DNA of 64,000 bases from JBHOQX01 sp042408595 (GCA_042408595.1 JBHOQX010000104.1:62001-126000), one strand, 5' to 3'. Positions 8,590 to 17,850 are shown, numbered from the stretch's first letter. Numbers and translations are program-made. Notes: a model not told the origin generated them from the sequence alone.

Positions 8590-8979
8590 TCAGTGTGTGT
8601 GGCGGCGTCGCGCCGCCCGCAGCGCGCGCGCGGCCAGGCCGATCAGCGCGCCCCAGAGCGTGTTGAGTAGCACCACCGCCACGATCGCAGCCGGATGAGC
8701 GGTCGGGCCCGTGCCCGGCGGCGCGAGCGTCGCGCTGATCAGCAGCGAGACCACGCCATAGACCAGGCCGGTGCAGGTCAGGGTGAGCACCGGGGCGCGC
8801 ACCGGCGCCAGCCCGACGATCAGCAGCCAGGCCAGCGTGACCAACGCTCCTGCCAGCAGCGGGCCGCGCGGCCGCCCGAGCGCGTCCATCACCCCGGTGA
8901 AGTGCAGCACTGGCTGGAGCAGCGCCAGTGCGCCCATGCCGAGGATCAGCGGCCAGTGCAACTGTTTCACGGTTGTCAT
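8590..8979 (-). CDS. Four-helix membrane protein of unknown function
   Basis: A 129-residue hydrophobic protein with four predicted membrane segments. These are around WPLILGMGALALLQPVL, LLAGALVTLAWLLIVGL, LTLTCTGLVYGVVSLLI and AAIVAVVLLNTLWGALIGL. I do not recognise the family. The start at 8979 (MTTVKQL) is chosen over an ATG 12 codons upstream because GGGAG precedes it. It sits directly upstream of the cupredoxin gene and is divergent from the two-component kinase at 9165, leaving about 185 bases of shared upstream region. Confidence 0.7.
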   Translation of the reverse strand: MTTVKQLHWPLILGMGALALLQPVLHFTGVMDALGRPRGPLLAGALVTLAWLLIVGLAPVRAPVLTLTCTGLVYGVVSLLISATLAPPGTGPTAHPAAIVAVVLLNTLWGALIGLAARALRAARRRHTH

Positions 8980-9164
8980 TGCCGAGCTCCCGCTCGTCGG
9001 CAGATTGCCGACCACTCAGCGTCTAAGCATAGGGCCGCGGCCCCCGGCGCGCATCGGTGCGGGGGCGTCGTTTGCCATCGCAGGTTGTTGACCGTCGCGT
9101 ACATCCTGAAGCGACAGGATGGGTCGTGCAGCGGGGACTGACAAAGGGAGGACGATCTGCTACT

Positions 9165-10358
9165 ATGGGCACCATGCGTACGCTCAGCCACCCGGAACCG
9201 GCCGATGAACAGCAGCAGCAGGTGCCTGCCTGGCTGCTCGACCTGCTGCTCGGCATCGCCGTGGCGCTCGTACTGGCGCTGGTGATCAGCACCGACCAGG
9301 GCGGCCGGCGCAACCCCGATGTCGTGGCCTATCTGTGCGCTGGCGGGTTCGGCACGCTGATGCTTGCCCGCCGCCGCTTCCCGGTCGCTGCGCTGGTGGC
9401 GACGATGGTGCTGCTGTTCGCCTATTACACGCTGGGCTACCCTTCGATCGGCCTGGCCGTGCCGGTGGTTGCCGCGCTGTACTCGGCCGCCGAGGGTGGT
9501 CGGCTGGGCGCGGCGGTGGTTGTCAGCCTGATCTTGATCGTCGTCTCGACCTTCTTTCGGCTGCGCGACGGCGAATCGGCGGCCTTCTTGCTCGGCTACG
9601 AACTGGTCTCGGCCGGGGCGCTGATGGCGGCGGCGATCGCGCTCGGCGAGGGGGCGCGCGTACGGCGAGCGCTGCGGGCCGAGCAGGCTCAGACGGCGCG
9701 GCTGATCGCACAGGAGCACGCCGCCCGCGCGGAGCAGCGGGTGGAGGCCGAACGCCTGCGTATCGCGCGCGATCTGCACGATGTGCTCGGCCACAGTATC
9801 GCGGTGATCTCGCTGCAGGCGCACGTCGCCCGCGAGGCGCTGGGGCGCGATGAGGCCCAGGCCCGGCAGGCGCTGGCGCACATCCGCGACGCCAGCGCGG
9901 CGACGCTGCGCGACCTGCGCGCCACGGTCAGGCTGCTGCGCAGCCCGACCAGCGAGCCGGCGGAGGGTGCGCTCAGTTCGCTGGCCCATCTCGCGACGCT
10001 GCTCGATGGCGCGCGCGCCAGCGGGCTGCACATCGCTGCCCAGATCGATGGCGACCTGAGCGGATTGCCGGCGGCGGTGGACGCCGCAGCCTACCGGATC
10101 GTGCAGGAGGCGCTCACCAATGTGCTGCGCCACGCCGCGGCGACGCAGGTCGAACTGGCGATCGCGGTCGATGGATCGGCGCTGCGGCTGCTGGTCCGCG
10201 ACAATGGCCGGGGCGGGCGCGGCGCGGCGCCTGTCGGCAACGGCATCGCCGGCATGACCGAGCGGGCGCGCCTGCTCGGCGGGACGCTGCGCGCCCGGCC
10301 GCACCCGTCCGGCGGGTTCGAGGTCCGCGCTACGCTCCCGCTTGAGGAGGCGGCATGA
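9165..10358 (+). CDS. NarL-family sensor histidine kinase (HisKA_3)
   Basis: A 397-residue membrane kinase. About four or five predicted membrane segments occupy residues 20-165, beginning with LDLLLGIAVALVLALVI. An amphipathic coiled region (RRALRAEQAQTARLIAQEH) leads to the HisKA_3 dimerisation domain with phospho-acceptor His205 (RDLHDVLGHSIA). A HATPase domain follows with VQEALTNVLRHA and VRDNGRGGRG. No obvious extracellular sensor domain is present, so it may sense the membrane. The start at 9165 lies 12 bases after GGAGG; ATG 9174 is an alternative. The stop overlaps the start of the response regulator (ATGA, 10355-10358), so the two form a cognate pair. Confidence 0.9.
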   Translation: MGTMRTLSHPEPADEQQQQVPAWLLDLLLGIAVALVLALVISTDQGGRRNPDVVAYLCAGGFGTLMLARRRFPVAALVATMVLLFAYYTLGYPSIGLAVPVVAALYSAAEGGRLGAAVVVSLILIVVSTFFRLRDGESAAFLLGYELVSAGALMAAAIALGEGARVRRALRAEQAQTARLIAQEHAARAEQRVEAERLRIARDLHDVLGHSIAVISLQAHVAREALGRDEAQARQALAHIRDASAATLRDLRATVRLLRSPTSEPAEGALSSLAHLATLLDGARASGLHIAAQIDGDLSGLPAAVDAAAYRIVQEALTNVLRHAAATQVELAIAVDGSALRLLVRDNGRGGRGAAPVGNGIAGMTERARLLGGTLRARPHPSGGFEVRATLPLEEAA

Positions 10359-11014
10359 TCACCGTGGCGCTCGTCGACGACCAGGCGCTGGTGCGGGTGG
10401 GCCTGCGCGCGCTGCTGGAGCACGACCCACAGATCCGCGTGGTGGGGGAGGCCGATGGCGGGCGGAGCGGTGTTGAGTTGGCGCGGCGCACGAGACCGGA
10501 CGTGGTCTTGATGGACATCCGCATGCCGGGCATGGACGGCATCCAGGCCACGCGCGCGATCCTGACCGACCCCGATCTGAGCGGCACCCAGGTGATCGTG
10601 CTGACCACCTTCGACGAGGACGAGCACATCGACGCGGCGATCCGCGCCGGCGCCGCCGGCTACCTGCTCAAGGACCTCTCGCCGGACGAGTTGCGCCGGG
10701 CGGTGCGCCTGGTGGCCGCTGGCGATGCGCTGCTGGCGCCGGCGATCACCCGCCGTGTGATGCAGCGCCTGGCGGCGCAGGCCGGTGCGCCCAACCCGCG
10801 CTTGCTGGACGAGCTCACCGGGCGCGAGCGCGAGGTGCTGCGCCACGTCGGCCTGGGCGCCTCGAACGACGAGATCGCCGCGCGGCTGGTAATCAGCCCG
10901 GCGACCGCCCGTACCTATGTGAGCCGGCTGCTGCTCAAGCTCAACGCCCGCGACCGGGCGCACCTGGTGATCATCGCCTACGAAAGCGGGCTGGTCACGC
11001 CAGGGCAGGGGTAG
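10355..11014 (+). CDS. NarL/LuxR-family response regulator
   Basis: A 219-residue transcription regulator. The receiver domain has the phosphorylation site Asp54 (VLMDIRMPGMDG), the acidic pair (LVDDQ), the switch threonine (VLTTFDEDE) and the conserved lysine (YLLKDLSPDE). A C-terminal LuxR helix-turn-helix follows (LTGREREVLRHVGLG, then NDEIAARLVISPATARTYV). It is translationally coupled to the kinase at 9165. Its target genes cannot be read from the window; the divergent cupredoxin operon is one candidate by position only. Confidence 0.93.
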   Translation: MITVALVDDQALVRVGLRALLEHDPQIRVVGEADGGRSGVELARRTRPDVVLMDIRMPGMDGIQATRAILTDPDLSGTQVIVLTTFDEDEHIDAAIRAGAAGYLLKDLSPDELRRAVRLVAAGDALLAPAITRRVMQRLAAQAGAPNPRLLDELTGREREVLRHVGLGASNDEIAARLVISPATARTYVSRLLLKLNARDRAHLVIIAYESGLVTPGQG

Positions 11015-11220
11015 AAGCTCCCCGCCTGCCCATTCCGAAATGCATACCCCGGCACTGCACGCGTGCGCTTGCGGCCTGGCGCTCGGCGATCGTGGATCGC
11101 GCAGGTGTCTCGCGCGGTGGCGCAGGCATCGGGGGCAGGAAGCGACCGCCAGGCGCCATCTTGGCAGGCGGGCCGGCATCACGGCGCTGGACGTAGCTTG
11201 TGCGCCCCGGCCTGCGCACC

Positions 11221-12513
11221 TCAGCGGCGGTTGGCGCGGGCCTGGGCGCGGGCGAGGCGGCGGGCGACATCGGCGTCCACCCCGATCGCCAGCTCGATCA
11301 GGAGGTCGGCCAGCACACGCGCCTGGTGCACATTGTCCCGGGCCGCCTCCGCCGCCTGGAACACCGGGTGCTCCGGCGGCAGATGCAGATGGCGGATGCG
11401 CTCCAGCGCCTGCGGTGGGTCGACGTTGGCAAGGGTATCGAGCAGGTCGACGTCGAGCAAGGCCCGGTGCATGGAGCTCGCGCCGGTGTTGCCGATCACC
11501 AGTGTGTTGCCGAACTTTTTGAGCCGCCCGCCGGCCTGCGCCACCTGGAATTTCAAGCGGCGCTGGCCCGCGATGTACGTCTTCCGGCTACCCTCGTCGA
11601 GCACCAGCGCGCTGCGCCCCGGCACAATCGCGCCCACCCGACGGGCCTCGATCAGATCCCACGACAATGTCACCCGCTGTTCCTCGGCGCTGGTGATGTC
11701 GATCGTGGCGCCGCGCACGTTCGGTTTCAGGCGCAGGACGCGCCCGAGTTCCTTCCAGAACTGAGGGGCGTAGGCGGTGAGCCTCCGGAGTGTCGCCGAG
11801 TCGGCCAGCGGCTTGAGCGCCCGCAGCAGAGCGGCGCTGTCCTCGCTGGCCTGGGCGAGGTGGCGAACGACTTCGGTCAACAGCTCGAGCTGAATGTCAA
11901 GGGTATGCATCCGCTCGATCGCTTCCACCCAGCCCCGTAGATCGAACCGGCCAGCGCGCAGCGCCTGGGCGCGCGCCTCGTCGAGTTGACGCCAGATGGC
12001 GTCGCGCTCAATGACCAGGCGCACCGGCGTGCGGTCAAAGACACCGCTGACGCGCTCGATCCAAGGGTGCAGTTCGTCCAGCGCTCGTGCGCGAGCATCG
12101 GGATCGCTCACGGCCAACACCGCGCGCAGACGCTGCTGCGCTTCAGGAAGGTAGCGCTCGGCGAAGGCGCGGAACTGTTCCAGCGTGAAAGCGCGATCAA
12201 GCGACCATTGCACCCTTCGGTAGTTATCGGCGCTGAAGACATCGTCGAGCACGGCGGGCCGCCAGACACGCTCGGGCAGCTCGCTGATCTGGCGGCGTGA
12301 GGGCAGCAGCCGGCCAAGCAGGCCGCCGGGCGGCCGTTGGCTCAACCAGCGCACGATGCTCGGCACATCATCAGCCTCGAGGCCGGGAAGATCGAGCAGC
12401 AGCATGGTATCTTCGGCCGGCTGGCGCCCGGCGAAGTAGATCCCATCGCCCCATCCACTCGGCCGCACCAGGATGCGGTCGCCATAGCGCTCGGTGAAGC
12501 ACAACAGCTTCAT
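11221..12513 (-). CDS. Conserved-looking protein of unknown function (third gene of 11.2-14.1 kb cluster)
   Basis: A 430-residue soluble protein that I do not recognise. It starts MKLLCFTERYGDRILV, has no signal peptide or membrane segment, and is rich in Arg, Ala and Leu. An alpha-helical middle (RAFAERYLPEAQQRLRAVL) precedes a more beta-rich part near RSALVLDEGSRKTYIAGQ, and a helical C terminus follows. The start at 12513 is chosen because GGAGGTGG precedes it by a few bases; codons upstream would overlap the previous gene. It lies 23 bases after that gene, so the cluster is probably one transcript. Confidence 0.7.
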   Translation of the reverse strand: MKLLCFTERYGDRILVRPSGWGDGIYFAGRQPAEDTMLLLDLPGLEADDVPSIVRWLSQRPPGGLLGRLLPSRRQISELPERVWRPAVLDDVFSADNYRRVQWSLDRAFTLEQFRAFAERYLPEAQQRLRAVLAVSDPDARARALDELHPWIERVSGVFDRTPVRLVIERDAIWRQLDEARAQALRAGRFDLRGWVEAIERMHTLDIQLELLTEVVRHLAQASEDSAALLRALKPLADSATLRRLTAYAPQFWKELGRVLRLKPNVRGATIDITSAEEQRVTLSWDLIEARRVGAIVPGRSALVLDEGSRKTYIAGQRRLKFQVAQAGGRLKKFGNTLVIGNTGASSMHRALLDVDLLDTLANVDPPQALERIRHLHLPPEHPVFQAAEAARDNVHQARVLADLLIELAIGVDADVARRLARAQARANRR

Positions 12514-12536
12514 GCCGCCACCTCCGCCGCCAGGGT

Positions 12537-13244
12537 CTAGAACGCCCGCAGGCGATCCAGAAACTCGGCGAAGCGTTGGGCTGCCGAGTCGCTGGAACGC
12601 TCCCAAAGGCCGAAGTGCCAGCCCGGCGCATTAAACCCGACGATCTGGTAGTACTCGTAGGCGATGCAGACCTCGCCGGGCGCACCGTAGGCGGTGCTCA
12701 GGTTGAAGACCCGCTCGAACGGCAGCAGCGCGCTGAGCACATCCATGCTCTCGGCGAACGGCAGGTCGAGCAGCAGCGGCGCCTGCGGGTCGAGCTTCGC
12801 CAGCGTGCGCCCGATCGCGCGGTAGTCGTAGGTGTAGTTATACTTCGTGGTCAGGCCGCCGAACTCGCTCAGTAGCCAGCGCTCGAACTCATGCTGATCG
12901 TCGGCGAGGTGGCTGGCGACCGCGCGCAGGTCGAGCGGCGGTACCTCCTCGACGCCATCCTGGTACAGCAGCACCAGCCGGGTGGGCATCGCACTGCTGA
13001 TCAGTGTGTAGAGCACAACGCTCATGAGGTGGATGATGTTCCCTGGCTGGACAAACGTCAGCGGGTTGGGCGGCGGCAGGAGGCCGCTCACCTGGCGCCC
13101 GAAATGCTCGAGCAGCGGGATGAACAGCGGCTGCAGCACCCGTCGGCGCACGTCGCGCGGCGCGTTGATGAACGCCTTGACCACCTTGAAGAACGGGATG
13201 TCGACGCCGCGCGTGATTACGGTTTCGCGCACCTTCGCGCCCAA
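12537..13244 (-). CDS. Protein of unknown function; probably the downstream half of an amber-split gene
   Basis: A 235-residue product if it starts at the TTG at 13244, but no ribosome-binding site precedes that codon. The same frame stays open upstream (GSWLSDAHAAQ) right back to the TAG stop of the preceding gene at 13278-13280. The two genes are therefore one continuous frame interrupted by a single amber codon. The protein contains hydrophobic stretches (NIIHLMSVVLYTLISSAM) and a tyrosine-rich segment (TTKYNYTYDYRAIG). I do not recognise the family. The most economical reading is a gene of about 540 codons with one nonsense change; readthrough or two independent proteins are alternatives. 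Confidence 0.6.
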   Translation of the reverse strand: MGAKVRETVITRGVDIPFFKVVKAFINAPRDVRRRVLQPLFIPLLEHFGRQVSGLLPPPNPLTFVQPGNIIHLMSVVLYTLISSAMPTRLVLLYQDGVEEVPPLDLRAVASHLADDQHEFERWLLSEFGGLTTKYNYTYDYRAIGRTLAKLDPQAPLLLDLPFAESMDVLSALLPFERVFNLSTAYGAPGEVCIAYEYYQIVGFNAPGWHFGLWERSSDSAAQRFAEFLDRLRAF

Positions 13245-13277
13245 CTGCGCCGCATGCGCGTCGCTCAGCCAGCTGCC

Positions 13278-14147
13278 CTACTCGGCGAGCCGCAACAGCG
13301 ACTCCACCGCGCTGGCGCAGCGGATCGCGTAGGCGCGCAGCCGGTCGCTCTGCGGCCCCGCATCCGCGAGGCGCGCGCCAGCCCGGCTGAGCAGGCCCAT
13401 GTACGAGGTGATCGGGATCGGGTGCGCACTGTTTTCAAGCACGTCGAGCATCGCGGCGAGGCCACCGCTTGCCAGGGCCTGGCGGGCGCGCAGGTAGGTG
13501 CCGACCGGCTCGGGCGCGGCGGTGGCAACCGGGTCGCGGCCCCGGTTGAAGCACAGACTGTGGATGGCCTGTTCGCGCTCGCCCTCGAAGCGAAAGCGCA
13601 GCAGCGCGGCGGACTCTTGAATGCGCGGCGCGTAGCGTAGCAGCGCCGGGCCGGGCGCCTGCGCCAGCAGCTCGCGGAACAGTGCACGCAGCTCATCGAA
13701 GCGCGGGTCGTCCACCAGGCGGAAGGAGAGTGTTTGTCGCCAGCCGGTGAACAGAACCGCGGCGGGCTTGATCAGCGCAGTGGGAAAGGTCAGGCGCCAA
13801 CCCCAGGGCAGCGCCCGCAGCAGTGCGCGCGTCGTCGCCCCGTCGCCTTCCTGCCAGGCGTGGAGCGCCAGCAGCAGCTTGTAGTCGTTGAGCAACAGGT
13901 CGGCGTGGCGCGCCAGGGTCGCCCGCTCCGCGTCCGACGCAGCCGTGACCAGCTTCCAGGCGCGGTTGAGATGCTCGGGCTCGTTAAGCGTGGCCGTCGC
14001 CACCAGCTTCTCGGTCAGCGCGGCGTCGTAGAGCGGGCTCTCGGTTGAGAGCGGCAGTGGAATCGCCCGGTCAAAGGTCGGCAGCGCCCGCCCCAGGGCC
14101 AGGTTGACCTTGTAGCGCCGCTTCAGCTCCCGGATCGAGATAGCCAT
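13278..14147 (-). CDS. Protein of unknown function; probably the upstream half of an amber-split gene
   Basis: A 289-residue product that begins MAISIRELKRRYKVNLALG. The start at 14147 follows a weak AGGATATAGG. The sequence is largely helical and resembles nothing I can name. Features include an ALRALPWGWRLTFPTAL stretch and a Cys near the middle (HSLCFNRG). The frame stops at a TAG (13278-13280) after LLRLAE and then continues open into the next gene. Downstream the cluster continues to 11221. About 80 bases upstream of the start show no promoter I would defend. Confidence 0.65.
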   Translation of the reverse strand: MAISIRELKRRYKVNLALGRALPTFDRAIPLPLSTESPLYDAALTEKLVATATLNEPEHLNRAWKLVTAASDAERATLARHADLLLNDYKLLLALHAWQEGDGATTRALLRALPWGWRLTFPTALIKPAAVLFTGWRQTLSFRLVDDPRFDELRALFRELLAQAPGPALLRYAPRIQESAALLRFRFEGEREQAIHSLCFNRGRDPVATAAPEPVGTYLRARQALASGGLAAMLDVLENSAHPIPITSYMGLLSRAGARLADAGPQSDRLRAYAIRCASAVESLLRLAE

Positions 14148-14278
14148 CCTATATCCTACTATAGGAGTCCTAATCTGATTCGTAAAGATCAACGTCGTAC
14201 CGCCCGAAGGCGGCACGACAAACCACAATTCACGCGAGATCGCTATATCAGCAGCTCCGTGCAGGAGCAGTCATTGTG

Positions 14279-14368
14279 GGGCCGCCGGGTACGTGGGTCC
14301 GGCGGCGTTGGTTGGGTTAACTTCAGCTAACCCTGCACGCTCCGCGGTGCATCGGTTGCGGAGCGTTG
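14279..14368. repeat. Double-hairpin 90-bp element, copy 1
   Basis: The element is repeated at 16538-16627 in the same orientation with a single difference I can see (G for A at the 21st position). It contains two stem-loops: GGGTTA...TAACCC with an eight-base loop, and ACGCTCCGC...GCGGAGCGT with a twelve-base loop. It has no coding potential of its own. The two copies bracket the beta-propeller gene. The remainder of 14148-14477 holds no gene that I can support. Confidence 0.85.
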
Positions 14369-14477
14369 GTAGTATACCATTTGCCGCTACGGATGGGCAA
14401 ACGTGTGGCAGTATGCTCACGAGCGCGAGCAGATCGCTGGGTGGGTATTGCTTGCAACCGAAAACCGTACCTGCGTT

Positions 14478-16505
14478 TTACGGTGCCAACTGGCTCAGTC
14501 CGCCATCCGTTCCTATCCACAGCGTTCCATCCGGCGTCAACAAGAGTGCGTGCACCGTGTTGTCTGCAAGGCCGTCGTCGGTGGTGAATGTCTGCATCGC
14601 GCCATTGGCGCCGAGGCGCAGCAGCCCGCGCCCAAATGTGCCGATCCAGATCGTTCCATCGGGGCCGTATTGGAACGGCCCGTACTCTCCCGAGTTGGGT
14701 GGGAAGAGCGTTTGCCATGTTCCGTCGGCGGACCGGCGCACCACGCCACCGCCGACGGCAGCTATCAACGCGCCATCGGGCAGAACGACCAATGTGGACG
14801 GCATTCCTTTCGGCAACCCTTCGGCAGCGCCGTATTGCTGCCATTGCCCCTGCGGAGTAAGGCGACCGATGCCGCTGCGCCCCGCACTGAGCGTGCCGGC
14901 CAACCACCCGAACCAGATCGAGCCATCAGGCCCGGTGGCGATCGCGTTGATGCATATGGATTCCCCCAGCCCATCGATTTGGCTGAACCTGCGCCATCGC
15001 CCGTTTGCATCGCGGCGAAAGACGCCATCGTCGCTTGTTCCTAGCCACAGACTGCCGTCTGTGCCGGCGGCCAGTGCGGTAACACCCACGTGGGTCAGCA
15101 TGGCTGGTGCATCATGGGTCTGAATCTGCTCCGGCGAAGTGCGGCTCACGCGGAACAGACCTTCGTTGGTGCCCACCCACAGGTCGCCCGCAGCATCCAC
15201 GGCCAGCGCGGTGACCTCGGAGTGGAACTGTTGGAGCGGAACTGTCTGCCACTGGCCCTGAGCATCGCGACGGCTTAGTCCGCCCGCCGTGCCCACCCAC
15301 ACAGTGCCGTCGGGCGTGGACGCGAGCGCAGCAACATCGTGGTGAATCGGCCCGTCGCCATCTTGCAGCGTTTGCCAGCGACCATCCGGCAGGAGGCGGC
15401 TGATGCCGGCATTGGTGCCGAACCAGACCGAGCCGTCTACGCCGGGCACGACGCGCCGTACGATCGGCGAGATCGGACCGCCCTGGCCGCTCCAAGTGGC
15501 GGCAAATCGCTCAAGATCCTGATCAGGGGTAAGTCGAAAAACCGAGTTCCCCACCGTCGCCAACCAGATCGCGCCAGCGGTGTCGAGTATCACATCGGCG
15601 GATCTCTCCCAGCCGAGCCCCTTGGCCACGAACTCTGCACGCCGCGCCAACACTGTCAGACGGCGATCGGGCTGCAATCGGCGCACGTCATCCGGTGTAG
15701 CGATCACCACCGTTCCATCCGGGGCGAAGGTCAGGGCGATCACGCGGTCGCCGACATCGTCACCCCCCAGGAAGCGCTGGCGGCCATCGGGATACAGGAC
15801 GCGAATGCCATCATTCGTTCCCAACCAGATCGCACCGTCGGGCGCTTGAGCCAGCACGTTGATGACATTAACCGGTGCATGGGGACTGTCGGCGAAGCGC
15901 ATGGTGTGCACCTCACCGGTGGGCTCCAGTCGCGTGGCGCCGTCGCCTGTGCCGAACCACACCGCGCCGTCTGCAGCGACAAATACCTGGTAGACGGACT
16001 CATCGGCCAGGCCGTCTTTCACGGTGAAGCGGCGCAGCGTGCCGTCTGGGCGCACATGCACTGCACCGCGGTCGGTTCCCAACCATAGCGCCCCGTCCGC
16101 ATCTACAGCCAGCGCGTTGATGTGGTTGCTTGGCATCCCATTGTCGGTTGTGAGCCTGCGCACCTGCGCCGTAGCAAGGTCCCACCGAGCCAGCCCGCCC
16201 TCGGTAGCAGCCCAGACCGTCTGACCGTCGATCAGCAGATCGTTGATCTGATTGACCGAGGTAAAATTTGTCCAACGCGGAAGCCGGTGTTGGGTGGCCA
16301 GTTTGTCGATCGCCCGGCGCCGCGCTCCGGCACTACGGGCAAGCGCTGCCGCACGGTCGGCCAGTTGTTGTTCGATCGGTGGCGCAGAAGCAGGTCGCCA
16401 ATCGAGGAGCAATGGGAGCGGCGCCCGCAGATAGACCAGTCCGCCGACGATGAACACCACGCCGAGCACTGCGATCGTCCAAACGAGAGGCTTTCTATGC
16501 AGCAA
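14478..16505 (-). CDS. Membrane-anchored two-component-regulator-type beta-propeller protein
   Basis: A protein of about 675 residues made almost entirely of beta-propeller repeats. Each has a core like DGAIWLGTNDGIRVL or DGSVWFGTNAGISRL (two-component regulator propeller type, Reg_prop), about 14 repeats from residue 90 to the C terminus. A single N-terminal membrane segment (VWTIAVLGVVFIVGGLVYL) anchors it, with the propeller predicted outside the cell. No ATG lies near the natural N terminus. I place the start at the TTG at 16503-16505, preceded by AAGGGAA. Upstream codons run into the duplicated hairpin element and look non-coding. In relatives such propellers usually precede a kinase or GGDEF domain, but here the propeller stands alone, so the output is unknown. 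Confidence 0.75.
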   Translation of the reverse strand: MLHRKPLVWTIAVLGVVFIVGGLVYLRAPLPLLLDWRPASAPPIEQQLADRAAALARSAGARRRAIDKLATQHRLPRWTNFTSVNQINDLLIDGQTVWAATEGGLARWDLATAQVRRLTTDNGMPSNHINALAVDADGALWLGTDRGAVHVRPDGTLRRFTVKDGLADESVYQVFVAADGAVWFGTGDGATRLEPTGEVHTMRFADSPHAPVNVINVLAQAPDGAIWLGTNDGIRVLYPDGRQRFLGGDDVGDRVIALTFAPDGTVVIATPDDVRRLQPDRRLTVLARRAEFVAKGLGWERSADVILDTAGAIWLATVGNSVFRLTPDQDLERFAATWSGQGGPISPIVRRVVPGVDGSVWFGTNAGISRLLPDGRWQTLQDGDGPIHHDVAALASTPDGTVWVGTAGGLSRRDAQGQWQTVPLQQFHSEVTALAVDAAGDLWVGTNEGLFRVSRTSPEQIQTHDAPAMLTHVGVTALAAGTDGSLWLGTSDDGVFRRDANGRWRRFSQIDGLGESICINAIATGPDGSIWFGWLAGTLSAGRSGIGRLTPQGQWQQYGAAEGLPKGMPSTLVVLPDGALIAAVGGGVVRRSADGTWQTLFPPNSGEYGPFQYGPDGTIWIGTFGRGLLRLGANGAMQTFTTDDGLADNTVHALLLTPDGTLWIGTDGGLSQLAP

Positions 16506-16537
16506 CTTGTTCCCTTGTGCACGAATGAGCCAGAGTT

Positions 16538-16627
16538 GGGCCGCCGGGTACGTGGGTCCAGCGGCGTTGGTTGGGTTAACTTCAGCTAACCCTGCACGCT
16601 CCGCGGTGCATCGGTTGCGGAGCGTTG
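16538..16627. repeat. Double-hairpin 90-bp element, copy 2
   Basis: Nearly identical to 14279-14368, same orientation, 2259 bases apart. It lies immediately upstream of the propeller gene start, so its hairpins could form in the leader of that mRNA or at its promoter. Confidence 0.85.
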
Positions 16628-16746
16628 ATACTGTACCATCTGACTGTGCGATGCGCAAGGGATGGGCGCGAAGGGGCGGGGTGACCTCTGCTAGGGGTGC
16701 GGGGGCCGTCGCCGTGTCACGGTGTGGCGAGCGTCGAAGCGGTCGG

Positions 16747-17742
16747 TCACTCCAGGCGGCGGATCGAATCGCGCGCGATAAATGTCGTGTCCAGCACCAC
16801 CGCGCGGGTCGGAGCCGAGGGCTGCTGCGTCCGGGCCAGCAGCAGGCGCACCGCCTCTTGCCCGAGCTGCTCGCGCGGCACGTGGCAGGTTGCGATCGCC
16901 GGTCGCACGAGTCGTGCGACATCAACGTCATCGAACCCCACCAGCGAGACATCCTGGGGCACACGGATGCCATGGTCGTTGAGCACGTGCAGCGCCTCGA
17001 TCGCCGCTTCGTCGTTGTAGACCAGCAGCGCCGTCCAGTCCGGCGCGCCGTGCTGGTCGAGCCAGGCCTGGAGCGACTCGCCGCCGCGCGGCGAGCGGCA
17101 GGGAACCTCGCGCGTCGTCAGGCCGAGCGCGGTCATGGCCGAGCGGTAGCCGACGCAGCGCTCGCGAATGCTCGGCAGGGCCTCCTGGCCGCGCAGGAAC
17201 GCGATCCGGCGGTGCCCCAGCTCCGCCAGGTGCAGCACCGCCCGGTAGACCCCGCCGACGTTTTCGATCAGGACCCGATCCACACCCAACTGCGGCAGGT
17301 TGTTGTCCACCAGGATCAGCGGGCGGCCGGGTGTGAGCACCTGGCGCAGCACCGGCTCAGGGATCGAGCCCACGGCCAGCACGGCGTCGGTATGCTCGAG
17401 CTGCGCTAGCACGTCCTCGATCTGCGCGCCGAGCAGGGTGTAATGGAGGGCCATGCGGTGCTGGTGGCACATCTGGGCGGCCCCGCTCAAAACCGCCGAG
17501 TAGAACGGGTTGGCCGGCTCCCAGATAGTGAGAAACGTCACCTGCTTGAGCCCGGGGGGCAGGAGGGTGCGCGGCGAACGCCGCGGGCGCAGCTGGTAGC
17601 CAAGCTCGTCGGCGATCGCCCGCACCCGCAGACGTGTCTCCTCGGCCACCTGGGGAGCGCCGCGGAGCGCGAGCGAGACGGTGCTGGCCGAGATGCCGAG
17701 CCGGTCGGCGATGGTTTGCTGGGTGTGCTGCCGGTTGCTCAC
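16747..17742 (-). CDS. LacI-family transcriptional regulator
   Basis: A 331-residue repressor. The N-terminal helix-turn-helix (QTIADRLGISASTVSLAL) and hinge helix are followed by a periplasmic-binding-protein-like sensor domain containing NPFYSAVLSGAAQ, LILVDNNLPQLGV, RIAFLRGQEALPS and VGFDDVDVARLV. These match the sugar-responsive LacI/GalR family. The start is the GTG at 17742, which AGGAG precedes by nine bases; the frame is open upstream but lacks a site. It is transcribed away from the sugar ABC operon at 18334. A near-palindrome sits in the shared region, so it very likely represses that operon and perhaps itself. Confidence 0.93.
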   Translation of the reverse strand: MSNRQHTQQTIADRLGISASTVSLALRGAPQVAEETRLRVRAIADELGYQLRPRRSPRTLLPPGLKQVTFLTIWEPANPFYSAVLSGAAQMCHQHRMALHYTLLGAQIEDVLAQLEHTDAVLAVGSIPEPVLRQVLTPGRPLILVDNNLPQLGVDRVLIENVGGVYRAVLHLAELGHRRIAFLRGQEALPSIRERCVGYRSAMTALGLTTREVPCRSPRGGESLQAWLDQHGAPDWTALLVYNDEAAIEALHVLNDHGIRVPQDVSLVGFDDVDVARLVRPAIATCHVPREQLGQEAVRLLLARTQQPSAPTRAVVLDTTFIARDSIRRLE

Positions 17743-17850
17743 GATGGTAGCTCCTGGAGCGATCACTGGCCGTAGCGACGATTGTAGCCGATATCGCCGG
17801 CGCCGCTCGCGGGAGGGAACTACCGATCGCATCGGTCTCTCTGTGACTTC

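Noticed and set aside
8976..10304. A 442-codon frame on the - strand
   Set aside because: It is antisense to the NarL-type kinase and its product is composition-biased without any motif.
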